A stretch of 64,000 nucleotides of DNA from Purpureocillium takamizusanense. Taxonomy: Eukaryota; Ascomycota; Sordariomycetes; Hypocreales; Ophiocordycipitaceae. The notes beneath the pieces are model-generated. The model was given only the letters and a program-made list of their open reading frames with translations. It ran no database searches and had not been told where the DNA came from. The translations under genes were made by a program, and so were the position numbers. Positions 1 to 11,300 of this stretch are shown one piece after another (the first letter of the stretch is position 1; the number at the start of each line of letters is the position of its first letter). The stretch lies in the NCBI RefSeq assembly GCF_022605165.1, contig NC_063068.1, positions 868,001-932,000 of the forward strand. The letters run 5' to 3'.

Positions 1-48
1 CGCGGCGCCCGTCTCGTTGCGGAGGACGAGGTTGAGCGTGTCCGGCAT
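1..48 (-). CDS. GH64-type beta-1,3-glucanase, 5' end only
   Basis: Sixteen codons read from an ATG at 48-46 down to the window edge, giving MPDTLNLVLRNETGAA. This is the characteristic opening of fungal GH64 (thaumatin-like fold) endo-beta-1,3-glucanases, whose domain often begins with a MPDTLxxxLRN string. Family knowledge: these enzymes cleave laminarin-type beta-1,3-glucan, releasing long oligosaccharides. No signal peptide is visible, so this copy would begin directly with the catalytic domain, as some fungal GH64 proteins do. A strong TATA motif (TATATAAAAG) lies on the same strand at 324-333. The gene is in tandem with the GH16 gene. The family call rests on 16 residues only. Confidence 0.6.
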   Translation of the reverse strand, partial: MPDTLNLVLRNETGAA

Positions 49-248
49 GGTGACGTGCTGGGTGGGTGCTCCTGTCTGTAGTGGAGCGTTTGGGAGATAT
101 ATATGAGGTGTTTCTTTTGGTCTTGATGTTGCTTTGTTATTTGTCTCGCGATGGCGGTGATGGTGACTTGATGACGATGACGATAAAAGTAGAAGAGGAC
201 GCTCCCGTCCAAGCTGTTATAGGAGAATCGATCCGATCAGCTTCATCA

Positions 249-277
249 ATGATGATGATGATGATGATGATGATAAT
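249..277. repeat. (ATG)n microsatellite
   Basis: Trinucleotide run of about nine ATG units, the last one imperfect, in the putative GH64 promoter/leader. Confidence 0.8.
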
Positions 278-323
278 GTCCTCATCCGCCATCAACGGCC
301 ATCCCAGTCGACGGCACAGCCTC

Positions 324-333
324 CTTTTATATA
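324..333 (-). promoter_or_regulatory. TATA box, GH64 gene
   Basis: TATATAAAAG on the minus strand, about 275 bases upstream of the ATG at 48. It is flanked by a CT-rich (plus strand) tract at 340-550, a usual feature of fungal core promoters. Seen in sequence; use as the promoter is inference. Confidence 0.5.
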
Positions 334-1275
334 CCCAGCCTCCCTCCCTCCCCCCTCCGCCTCTTCCTCCTCCTCCTCCTCCCCGCTCTTCACGCACGTT
401 ACTTCTTCCATCACAGCGTCTCATCCTTCTCTCTCTTCCTCCATCCCTCCCTCTTTCGCTTCTCCTCTCTCCCCATCTTCCCTCACACGCTCCCTCTCTC
501 TCTCCCCCTCTCTCGCTCGCTCACGCAACACCTCCCCTACCCAGCCTCTAAACCCAAAACCGCAAATCAATGTAACGCGATGCACCCAAACCGCACCGAA
601 CCAACCGCCCACGGGATGCCCCGTCTCGTCCTCGCCAAGCGTCCGTGACGCCTCCGCTTCCACCTTGGCTGGCCCTTCTCCCACGGGGACACCCGTCTCG
701 CACTCGCCTTCGCCCGTCGATCGTCATCAGGGCCACCGTTCCGAAACTAAGGGGGGGAGGGTGCTGGTGGCCGCTACGAACCAACTAGTTAAACCTTGTC
801 TGCCGTTTGTGAGCGTGGCTGGGCCGCGAAGCAAACGACCGTCCGTTGCCCGCCATGTGTGGCGTCATCTGGCCGGGCCGCCTGTCACTTGACTTTACGG
901 AGCGGACCAGACACGCGACGGGCGATCCGAGCCAAAGGGGGAAGCCAAAAACCCCAATCCCCCCAACTCACTTGACGTCCCGCGTGCGTGGCGCCCGCAT
1001 TCGCGCACAGCGGCTCAAAACGGTAGACTCGACCCAACCGCGTCGGGCGGCCGACAGCGTTTCATTAACAGTAATAAGTTGTAGTAAGTGGGCTGCTAGG
1101 CGCAACATTGTGACGGGCTGCAACCTCATCACAAAAAAACACAAAAAATACAGACCTCGCATGCATATACCCCGTGGCTCCTTCGCACTCGCCAAACGAG
1201 GAGGCGACTATCACCAGGACCGACGCCGGCGCCCACCAAAACACCCAACAAATGACCCAACTCCTACTAATACTA

Positions 1276-2443
1276 CTACAACAGCAGCAGTGCAAGCGCC
1301 GTCACACTGCCCGTGGCCATGACAAGCCCCAGCACTCCCATGCCATCGGTCGCGCGAGCGCCTCGGCTCTCGCGACCCTTGTGGTCCGTTAGAAACGGGC
1401 CGCCCGTGCTGGCGTTGGTGGCGGTGCCGTCGGGTATCTCACACACGGGCACCTTCTTGTCGGCGCATGTCTTGGTCCACGAGTCCAGCGGGGCAGTCGA
1501 ATTAAAGTAGGCCTTGACGTAGCTGACCGTCATGACGGCGTCGCGCGTCGGCGGACCGCCTGACCACAGCGGGTTGCCGTTGCTCCAGTGCTGCAGGATG
1601 AGGTGGCCGGCGTCCGAGGGCATCTCGGCCCCCTTCATCTCAGCCAAGCGCTTGCTGTCGGCGTAGAAGATGACGCGCCCCGGCATGTAGTCGAAGCGGT
1701 ACTCGTGAAAGTCGGCTGTCGGGTCGAACGTCAGGTTGACCGTCTTGAACAGGCCCGTCTTGCTGGCGTCGTAGCCCGCGAGCTTCGACGCCGGCGACTG
1801 GATCACGAGGTTGACGGGGTACACCTTGTTGACCGGGTCGAACTCGCGCGAGAGGAACTCCATGTCGATCTCCTGCGTGTCGTTGAAGTACTGCGCCTGA
1901 CGTTAGAACCCGTGGCGGCACCGACAGACACACCCTGGAACCCCCGTCACGCTTCCTTGCAGCCAGAGCAGGTAGGGGGGGGTAGGAAAGTCTCTCACGC
2001 ACCCAGAAAAAGGCTCCGCATGTGCCGTTGACCGCCGTCAGCTTCATGCCCGTCCGAAACGATCCCCAGTGCATGTCGTGGTTGGCAGAGTCCACCTCGG
2101 CCGCCGGCACCGCCTCATCCTTGAGCGCACTGCCGACTATCAGGTCGAGCCCGCCGTCGTCGCCGTCCGCCTTCCTGGGCCGCGACACCACGTTGTCTAC
2201 GACAAACGACTTGGCGTACTTGCCGCGGCCCGCCGCCGCCGTCACGTCAAACTTTTGTCGCGTCCACTCCGAGTACTTGGCGATGTCGGCAATGTTGGTG
2301 AAGTCACTCTCGAGCGCGCCCGTGAAGAGCCAGGGGCCGTCACCCGCGTCGGGGCCCTTGGCCGAGTATCCGCATTCGCACAAGGCCGTTACCAGCCGTG
2401 GCACGGCGGCGCACCCCAGCAGAGCAATCGCCGACAGGCGCAT
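1276..2443 (-). CDS. GH16 family glycosidase/transglycosidase, secreted, probable GPI anchor
   Basis: Two exons, 2443-2003 and 1890-1276, joined across a 112-bp intron (GTGCGTGAG donor; acceptor GCGCAG after a CTAAC branch point); 351 aa. An N-terminal hydrophobic signal peptide (about 1-20) precedes a concanavalin-like GH16 domain. The catalytic motif EIDMEF (ExDxxE: nucleophile, Asp, acid/base) lies just after the intron in YFNDTQEIDMEFLSRE. The C-terminus has an Asn/Thr/Ser-rich stretch, then a hydrophobic tail (SVTALALLLL) typical of a GPI-anchor signal. Family role: cleavage or remodelling of beta-glucan at the fungal wall; substrate cannot be told from sequence. The adjacent acceptor (CTAACGTCAG) would add Ala-Gln; the later one was chosen because it restores the usual FFWYFND segment and gives better branch-point spacing. 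It is in tandem with a GH64 glucanase gene. Confidence 0.88.
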
Positions 2444-5400
2444 CTCGGCGGCTTTTGCGTAGTGTCCGTCTCAGCAGACAGAGCAGCGTGAGAGGATGGA
2501 TAGCGGGCGCGGCGCGTCCGTCAGGTGCCGAGCCAGACAGAGCAAGTCAAAGAAAGCGAGTGACGACGTAGATCTGTTTTTTCTGGTTGCCCTTCCCAAG
2601 GAGCCGTGAAGATTGCGCAACCTGACCGGCAAGACGCTGCGCAATGGTGGTGTGAGAGGTCAGCGGAACAGCCAACAACTGCTTGGTGGGGAGGGGAAGG
2701 GGGGGGGGGGGTTGCAAAGAGTCAGTCAGGGTCAAGGTATTAAGGAGGAGCGTACGTAAATTCGTCCCGGGCATGTGGACGTCTGTTGGAGCCTGGCGCC
2801 TTCTGCTCCGTAGCTTGCGACACTCACAACTGCGCCGCCCACGTCCCTTCTTCAACTCCCGCGTCAGGGTAGGAGATGAGGCAACAGGCCCCGGTCGGTG
2901 TCGGTCGTGGTGGTGGTGGTGGTGGTGGCGGAAGTTACAAGGCGGCGGGACAACAACGAGATCGCAAGCAAGCAAGCAAGCAAGCCCGAGCGCGCGGACC
3001 TCTCTTCCTACTAATAACCTTCCTCCTGGTGCTGATGCTGTCCTGTCGTGGCCTCTCTTTCCCGTCCGTCCGTCGCCGGACCAAGAAGCACTGAGTAAGT
3101 GAGGCCCGGGTCACGAGACAACGTCAGTTGCGCCGCCTGTTTTGCGCCGCCAGGATCCGGGGACGAGACAAGCTAAAGTAGCGAGCAAGCAGGTCGAGGA
3201 AAGACGGAGGCAAAATACGTAACGAAGAAAGAAGATCAAGCCACTGCTTCAGCGAAGAAAGAAAAAATGAGGTCGGCGTTTCGTCAACAGCAAGGAGGTC
3301 GGAGCCAGAAACCGCCTCCACGCTGCCCTGCCTGCCCAGCCAGCCCTGCGCTGTCTTGTTCTCCGTCTCTCCGTCTCTCTCACCCGGATCTCGCCCGGAT
3401 CGACTGCGCAAAAAAACAGCGCCACACGACAAGAGGGGAGTGGAGACCAAGGGTCTTCGGTCCCGGGGGCCAAGCGACGCGCGCCTCTCTCTGAGTCCCT
3501 CTTTCTCTCGCCCGAAGCCGCCGTCGTCTCGTCTAGGAAGGAGGGGCACGGTGCTGCTGTCCGAGGAAACCGAGGGTGGGAGGGACTGTGCAAGTCAGTT
3601 ACGAAGTGGCAAGTGGAAGATTTTGGCCGGCTGGCCGACACGAGGCGTGACCAGCGAAAGACCATCATCACCGCCGCCACCACCACCGTCGCCGCCGCCA
3701 GAATGCGACAATCTCGGTTCCCGCTCCACGGCGCCAGAGGCGAGTGCGCGCGCGCGCATGCGCAGCTGGATGGCTGACTGGCTGACTGGCTGGCTCACTC
3801 ACTGACTGCTCGGAGGGATGGATGGAACGGGGGGGTGCCCCGTCTTCATCCTCCTCCCCCCCGGGTTGGCACCGCTCACGCTGCGGCACGTGTCACGATC
3901 CGTGCGTCGAGCGAGCGAGCGAGCGAGCATGGGGGATGGGATGGGACGGGACGGGCAGATGGACAGACAGACGCCCAAACCTTGAAAGGATGCCCGCCGC
4001 CCTTCACGTAACGTAACCCAGGCTGGCTGGATGGCTGGCTGGCAGGGCAGGGCATGCTCGCGTGTCACGGTACCTGCCTACTTGCCCACTGTGTAGGTAG
4101 TACTTGCCTGCCAGGGACGACGTTGGGCCTGGATTGCCTGACACGGCATAAACCCGCCCCCTTGCACTCACTCTGCTTGCAGTACCATGTAACTGTCCTG
4201 TACTGTACAAAGTACGTCGGCACTGTGCTACCAATGGACAACACCAGCCCGGCTGTCTCCTGTCGAACAGGAACAGGGTGGTGGCCCGCGGTCAGGGCAG
4301 CCAGGGCACTCCCGGGCTTCCAGCATCATGCAGACGGGAGCCTGATGCTCATCCATGCGACCCCCCTGCGGGTACCTACATGCTGCTGCGAACACCGCTG
4401 ATCGTGCAGCCGTGCCGTTGCGGCTGTCGATGATTTCGCCCAAGGAAGGGCATACCTTTGCGCACGTCGTACATCCCGACTTACATGCTACAGTACCTAC
4501 CTACCTTTACTGTACCTCGTACTACAAACATAAAAAGGCCACGATTTCCGTAATCTCAGCATTGGGCAGCAGACAGACTCACTCGTCCTTGCGCGCGACC
4601 GCACACACTCACGTACGCACGCACGCGCAGCACTTGATCCGGGCCACCCCGCGCCTTGTCCGTCGCAGGCCACGTTCCCTCCTCATCTCGCCGAAATACG
4701 CTCACCGCGAACCATCCGACATGTGACAGAGACGCTATTATGATTTGTGGTACCCAAGTACAGTACGATGAATATCTATACACGAGCGAGCCGGCTGTTC
4801 TCCTCGCCCAGGCGCGACCGGCTCGGCAGTCGAGACCCGACTGTGGCCCATCTGCCCGCGAGGTCGCGACGCCCTCCCTTCACCCGCCCATGGCAAGCAA
4901 GCATCCACCCAATGACAAGACGCAAGTCAAAAAGAAATCAGACGGGAGGGGAAAAAAAGCAAATGCAACAATCTGTATATCGAACAAGGTATCTGAGAAG
5001 TGACGTGCAAGAGCAGTGAGGCGAGTTGTCGAAAAGCAGAATCAAGTGCCATGGGTGATGAGTAAGAATCAACATGAGCAAAGAAGTGAACAAGAGCGCT
5101 GCCAAGATTAGGAAGAACCGAGAAGCGAAAAAAGAAAGAGAACAGCTTGTAATCAAACAAAACAAGGAGAGGGAGTGGGAAGCAAGCGGCACCGCCGTCA
5201 TGGACCAGCCAATCAACCCGCCAGTACTGCAGTCAGTCCATCAGCTCGCGCTGCCGCTCTGTCGTTGAACATCCAATTTCCCCTGCCGAGGCCCTGAAAT
5301 ATATGCGTGCCCGTCCCTCCCAACCCGCTTTCCAACCTCGCCGCCAGTTTCCCCAATTATCGCTGCCACCAGCCCCGTCCCGATACTCACGCCGAGAAGC

Positions 5401-5735
5401 AGGAACAATGGCGGCCATGCGAACCAAAGCAAGCCCACAGCAAAACCAGCGCGACGCGACAAACCTGCTCTGCCTCAGGTAGCCGAAAGGAGATGATGGA
5501 CCAAAAGCCCTAGAGAATACGCAAGGAAAGTAAACCATCAAACAGTTCCAACGCCAGCCCCGAGGCCACCTCGCCTGAAAGTGGTTACCCTTACAAGGCG
5601 ATGGTTGGGTGGCAAAACGCAGCAAATAGAGAGGTATATGCCAAGGAAAGCGGCGGAGACGTGCCATGCTCCCCGGTGACGCAAGGAAAAAAATTACAAA
5701 AAAAAGCACAAGTCGTTTCAGTCATCTCGTGTTGA
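2444..5735. other. Gene-free stretch with simple repeats
   Basis: About 3.3 kb between the GH16 start and the 3' end of the C2H2 regulator. It holds a GGT run near 2907-2930, a GCAA repeat at 2963-2985, a CGAG repeat near 3909-3928, and scattered TGGC and GTAC-rich stretches. Long ORFs on both strands are compositional (Ser/Arg/Pro) and no family motif was found. Confidence 0.55.
2963..2985. repeat. (GCAA)n microsatellite
   Basis: Five to six tandem GCAA units in the region upstream of the GH16 gene. Confidence 0.75.
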
Positions 5736-8397
5736 TTAATACACGCTGTCCTCGTCGGCACCCTGCGAAATCATCGAGGGTGTCGACACGTTTGAGGAAG
5801 CTTCGGGGTCGTCGACGTAACCGACGAGAGCCTGCGAGTGCAGCTTGAAAGACTCGCCCATCAGGCGTGTGATTCTGCAGCATCAATCGTTAGCACGCGC
5901 TTCTTCCTCACCAGTATGTGCGCTGGGGATCGGATGCCATCTACTTACCCCCAGACCACAACTTCGTCCAGCATGGAGCCCCAGAGCCGGGCAACAACGG
6001 AGCTAAGCTGAGTCGTGTAGCCGTCGTTCAGCTCCTTCTTGAAGAGCTGTCGAACCTTGTTGTACATGTCCACCTCCTCCACCGTTGCGGGCTCTTCGTC
6101 ATGTTCCAGGCGATAGAGCCACAGCGACAGGATGATCATGAGGTCCATGCCGCAAAGGGGGTGCTCGACACTCCAGCTCGTCGGCGAGGTGCGGGCGACC
6201 CACCTGATGCCCTGGACCACGGCCGTCTCGATGCAGTTGTAGCATTCCTGAATGACCGTGATCATCTCGCTCGAGCGCTTTACGCGATCCCGAGCATGGG
6301 ACATGGCCGCCGCCACCTCGTATGGGTCGTGGTATCGCAGTGCCTCCTGCACGCTCTTGAGGTCCACCTCGAGCCGTGCTCGCGCGTTGCGATACATGGC
6401 CTTGGCGTTGAAAATTAGTGGGTGGTGGCCCTTGTGCGGAGCGCTGAGCGGGACAGCCACGGACTCGGGCTCGCACATGTCCAGTGACTTTTCCCACGTC
6501 TCGAGGGCGAGACGGAGCTTGTACTCGGTCACCACGTCCTGGAGCGCCTCAGGGCTTCGCTTGTGATACCAGACCTCGAGGAACAGGGCGTTGATCATGA
6601 CACGCGTCGCGAACGCACTGTATCGCAGCCCCTCGCCCTGGAAGAGGTTATCGTGCGCCTCCATGAAGGTCACAGCCGGGGACGAGCCGAGATGCTCCCT
6701 CCACACCGCGTCGTCTGCCACCTGCAGGTTCCACAGGCCTTCCGTCGAGGGCAGCTGCAGGTCCTCGAACTCGTTGAAGCTAATGGCCGGAGTGTGGTTG
6801 TATGTCAGCGTGAGCAGGCCGAAGAAGATGTACACCGCGTAATAGGTACGGCGGCAGCCCTCGTCTTCGACCCACTCCGCGCGCGTGGGCTGCGACGTGC
6901 CTCGGGCCTCCTGACGAAGCTTCAGCTCGTACCTGTTGCCGGCCACCATGTTGGCGAGCAGGCTCTTGATCGAACATGCCCACTCCAGCCCCTTGGGGTC
7001 ACCGCTCCAACTGGCGAAGATCATGTTGAGCAGGGAGCTCTGCATGGTCCATAGAGGACACTTTCGTGAGCTGAAGTTCTCCTTGTTTTGCAGGAACTGG
7101 TTGACGAGAACCTTGGATCCGATGTGGAGCATGTAGGCCTGATCTTGGTCGAAAGCGTACAACGCGCCAATACTCAGCACCGCGAGCAACAGCGGAGGCG
7201 ACATCTGTGAGGCGGAGAACGAAGTGGGGTGCAAAAACGGTAGGTGATGGTGAAACATGCCAAAATACGTTGACAGATATCGGTTCAGCGAGCCTAGGCC
7301 AGGCAGCCGGAAGCCATCGGGAATGGCGTGTTCCCGATCGTAGCTGCGGATCGTGTCCAGGATCGCGTTGCGTTCCTCGTCGCCGCTGACTTGAGGGGGC
7401 CTGACTCCGGCGTGAGAGGCATCTGAGGGACTATGCGGGACGGGGGTTCCTGCACCCGAGTTTGGTAGCGAGTTGATCATTGTCTGTAAAGCTGGAACCA
7501 GGCCGTTGGCGTTTTGGCCCACAATCGAAGGAAGCTGATGGGCATTCGGCTGGACGGTGCTGCCACTTGCGAACGACTGATGCGAGTCGAAAGATCCAGA
7601 GGCGCTAGATGAGATCGAGTGCGCCTTGGGCTCGGCAGGCATGAAGCCATCCCACTGCATCTGAGGCAGGGCAATGGCTCCCGACGGGTACGTAACAGTC
7701 GATTCCACGATGGAAGAACTCCGCGGCGAGTACGCCATGGAAGCGCTGTCGTCGTAAGTTCCATCATCGGCACGCATGGCGGCCGTTGCCTTGTGGTGCA
7801 GGTCGGCGACAAGCATCGCGGCAGCTTCTACGTCGAAGATGCCGTCGCTGCCAGCCTCCATTTGCTCCAAAGTGGACGTATCCAGAGGCAAGGAAGCCTT
7901 GGAGGGGCCGCCGATGGTACGCGTCTTGGGACCGCCGGCACGGCGCTTGCCGTCGCTGTGCAGAGGAACGCCTCCATCTTTGGCATGAACCGTCCTGTCG
8001 TGTCGGAGAAGAAGGTCGCGACGGACAAACGTGCTTCTACACTTCATGCACTTGAATGGGCGCTCTTTGGTGTCTGCGACTGGGTCAGCATGTTTGCGGA
8101 GGCAGGCAAGGGGACGTCGGGTGATGGGGAGAGAGAAATAGGTTCGGAACACGGAAAATAGGCGGTCAAATGCTACGACGCGTCGAAAGCATCGATGAGG
8201 ACGGGGACAGGCGCTCGCGCGCTCTAGAACAGAGGTTACGTACGGGATCGTTCATGTCGGCTTCGGTGTTCGCTCCGGCTGAAGGCTCTGTTGCAGAACT
8301 GGCACTTGTACTTGCGTTCTGGTGCGAGAGATGCCTTCCGCGAGGATGAAGTCGAGGCCGCCGGTGGCGGGAGGACTGCGACGCTTGCGCCGGGCAT
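5736..8397 (-). CDS. C2H2 zinc-finger transcription factor with fungal_trans domain
   Basis: Three exons: 8397-8244, 8073-5949 and 5874-5736; 805 aa. Two classical C2H2 fingers lie at about residues 32-48 and 60-80 (CQFC...H-x3-H, CMKC...H-x4-H), joined by an HTKERPF linker that the first intron splits. A Ser/Gly/Pro-rich spacer follows. From about residue 280 a helical region matches the fungal-specific transcription factor domain (for example NRYLSTYFGMFHHHLPFLHP, then WACSIKSLLANMV and RRTYYAVYIFFGLL). The last exon was found by splicing at GGGTAAGT and TGCAG; it adds a conserved-looking tail ending GADEDSVY. Architecture resembles AmdX/ADR1-type nuclear regulators. Target genes are unknown and the physical neighbours give no clue. 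The start is the first in-frame ATG before the fingers. Confidence 0.88.
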
Positions 8398-11300
8398 CTT
8401 GATGGCCTTGTGTCGGTGGTGTCTGGTATCGCGGGTGGCTGCGCTTGGGGGAAGCAGTGTGCAGCAGCAACGCGGCGATGTGCGACTTGTGGCCGAGGGT
8501 CTGGTCCTCAGGACAGCACGATGGTTGAATATCGTCTGGATCTCAAATCTCGCTCTCGACTCCTAGCTCCTCGCTCGCACGCGCTCCCGTGGGGTTTAAA
8601 GTGTGACTGCGGTGGATTCGGTCGCGAAGTTGGTCATTGGTGGTGGTATCCTAGTCATGGAAAGGCTGTGTGTTTTTTTGTTCAGGTCAGAGGCTCTGGA
8701 TGGCCTCGACGAGTCTGCGTGTCTGTCCCGGACGGTGCGGGCGACGACGACGATGGCTTGGTGGCAAGGTTGAGCCGATGGGAAAGCTGTTGATGGAAGC
8801 TGATGGGATGGGAGGGGAAGAAGGGAAGAGGAGGAGAGGAGGTGGGAGGTTGTGGTCTTCGAGGAGCAGAGGGAGGGAGGGGAAAGATTCTGGGGGGGGA
8901 AGCCAGGAGCTGGGTAGCAGGGCGTGGAACTAGCGATAAGGGGGGCGCACGCAGTAGAGAGGGGAGGGGATGGAAAGAGACACAGAGTGGGAAAGTGGGA
9001 GGGAGCAGGCCAAAAGGAGGGGAGGGAGGTGAGGGGCTGGGTTGGCGGGGGGGGGGGGGGCTCGTACCTAGCAGCCCAGGTGGGAAAGGTGGCTGCAGAG
9101 AGTGCCCGAGAGAGAGACCAGCGGCTTGGACGGTCACTGCAGCGGGCGTGGGCCGCTGTGACCAGCGCCGATGGGTGGGCTCCATGCGCGTCTCCAGCCA
9201 AGCGTCTTGAGGCCATTCTCGCCACGGTCGAAGGGTAACAACAGCTTGGGACCAGAGCAGCCGGCTGTGAGGTGCGCGGGCCGCCACTGTTGGCCGCCAG
9301 CTCCCCGCCGTACCGTACCGAGCCGTCCACCTCATCCTAGATGCGACGCGACGCTGCTGGACCACGCCCTCCCTAACGAAGCCTATAAGGGCTTCCATCG
9401 TGAGGGTGGGCGGGCATCTGGCATCGCCTCATCCTGTGGCCGGCCCGTGCCAGAGCGCGCACTCATGGTCTGGTTGGAGGAGGGGGATGCAGACGCGGGC
9501 GGGGAGGAGGGGGGTCGGCGCGGGCGCTGTGCGGCGTTGGCGTGATTCGCGCAACGGGGGATGCGATACTAGTGGTATGGATGGTGATGCGATGCGATGC
9601 GATGCGCTCTCGTGATGTGGTGCCCACGCTGTTCTGCGCTGGTGGTGCACCGGGTGGTGCGCTGCGTTGCGCTGGCAGCCCAGCCTGTCGCGGCGACGAC
9701 CGATGGAAGCCCCTCCTCCACTGTGGTCCCGCCTGCCGGGTGGACGAGCCCACTGGCGGGACAACGATGCTGTGGCGGGGCTCCCGTCAGCGCGGAGGGG
9801 TGAGGACGGATGTGAGGCGGGCGGGCGGGCGGCGGGGGCCCCTCCACCCACCCACCCACTCTCCCTCCCTCCCTCTCTCTGCCTGACCTGGCAAGCCTGG
9901 CTGGCACTGCGTGGCATGGCGTCCGCGGCATGGCATGGGCATCCCTGAGGTTCCGGTACTCCGGTGGGGGCATCCAACGGCGACATGGCGTCGAGCACTC
10001 TCGGCAACTAGGTGCTTACGTACGAGGACGGGTAGGTACCGGTACTCGCCCTGTCGACTTGGCCAGCGAAAACACGCAGAACGCGCCAGGTCGCCAACAC
10101 CTGCTGGCCGGCCGCCACCACCGCCAGACTCCAGACACGCGGGGGGGACCTGTGCGTGGCTTGGCGCGAATGGAGACTTGCCAACCTGGCACGCCGCCAG
10201 CGAGCCAGCGCAGTGGACGCGAGCGCCGCGTCCAACATGCGAGCCCACTGAAAATTCTGCCAGGACAACCTGGACGGCGCGGGCCACTAAAAGCAGCCCT
10301 GGGACCGTGTTGCACAGTCGGGTCCCGTCACCCAGGCGCGACCACTTACCGCAGAGGCCCTTGCAGGGACATGGTCGACGCCCCTGTCCGCAAGGCCGTC
10401 CTGAGCGGGCAGTTGCCAGTCCACCGTTCAGTGCATGCACTCGACTTTCCAGACATGCTGGGAGGGAGCTAGTAATGAACATTGAGCGGGCCGGCCCAGA
10501 AAGCCAACTGCTGGTGTGTACGGTGTACCTGCATCTCCCTGGCCGCGGCGCGGCGCATTGCTTTTTCTGCTTGTTTGTGCACCGAGGTTTTGCTTGTTTG
10601 TGATGCCGAGAGTCACGACAGCAAACGGATGCGTTCGTCTGCATTCCCGTGACACCATGCGGAATAGGACATGACGAGTGCACTTGGTACCGAATACGGA
10701 GGGATCACTCCTTACATGGAATAAACAAGAAGCGTTCAGGTGGCCGGACGAGGTGGCCAAAAGGGGCGGCGTGGAGCATCTTGAAGCTGTGCTCGGCAAC
10801 GTCGGGCCCTCTCCCTCGCCGGTCCCTAGTCATGGAGCTGCGTGTCCATCCATGGACGCACTCCCGCCACTTGTCCACCGTGCTCGCAAGCAGAGGACGG
10901 GGTTGGCGAGCCCTCAGCGACTGAGAAGGGCGGTCAACGTGACAGTGAGAGATGTCGTCGGCGCCCAGCCAGAGTGGTGGTTGGTGGCGACCACTGGTCA
11001 TCGGGCCACGCATAGCCTGTGGCCACGGACAACGAGGTCATCTTGAGTATCGAGCGTCGTGGCCGCAGGCACCGCTGCCGGCGCCGTTTTGAGTGTGTGC
11101 ATCAATGGTTCCTTCGATGTTGTGTGGTTCCCGACGGAGTGGCTGCGCTAGGTCGCTAGTAGGCGTTCGGAACGGGCGCGGCCGGGAGCCTCTGTCGATG
11201 GATGGATGGGAGGAATAAGTGGTCGCGTCATGGCACCGCATGAAAAGGCGAAACAAAAAGGAAATAACAGCACGCTACGTACTTCGTACATACAGTACTG

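Larger units (their letters stand above)
49..1275. other. Intergenic: GH64 promoter and GH16 3' side
   Basis: About 1.2 kb without a supportable gene. It holds the ATG microsatellite, a long pyrimidine-rich plus-strand tract (340-550) and the TATA motif assigned to the GH64 gene. ORFs here are low-complexity and resemble no family I know. Confidence 0.6.

Noticed and set aside
249..277. Poly-Met/poly-Ile ORFs over the ATG repeat
   Set aside because: Translation of a microsatellite; no protein-like flanks.
9787..10683. 298-codon minus-strand ORF and the overlapping plus-strand 230-codon ORF
   Set aside because: Mutually overlapping, Arg/Pro/Gly-rich, no motif or splice-linked continuation; typical GC-rich shadow ORFs.
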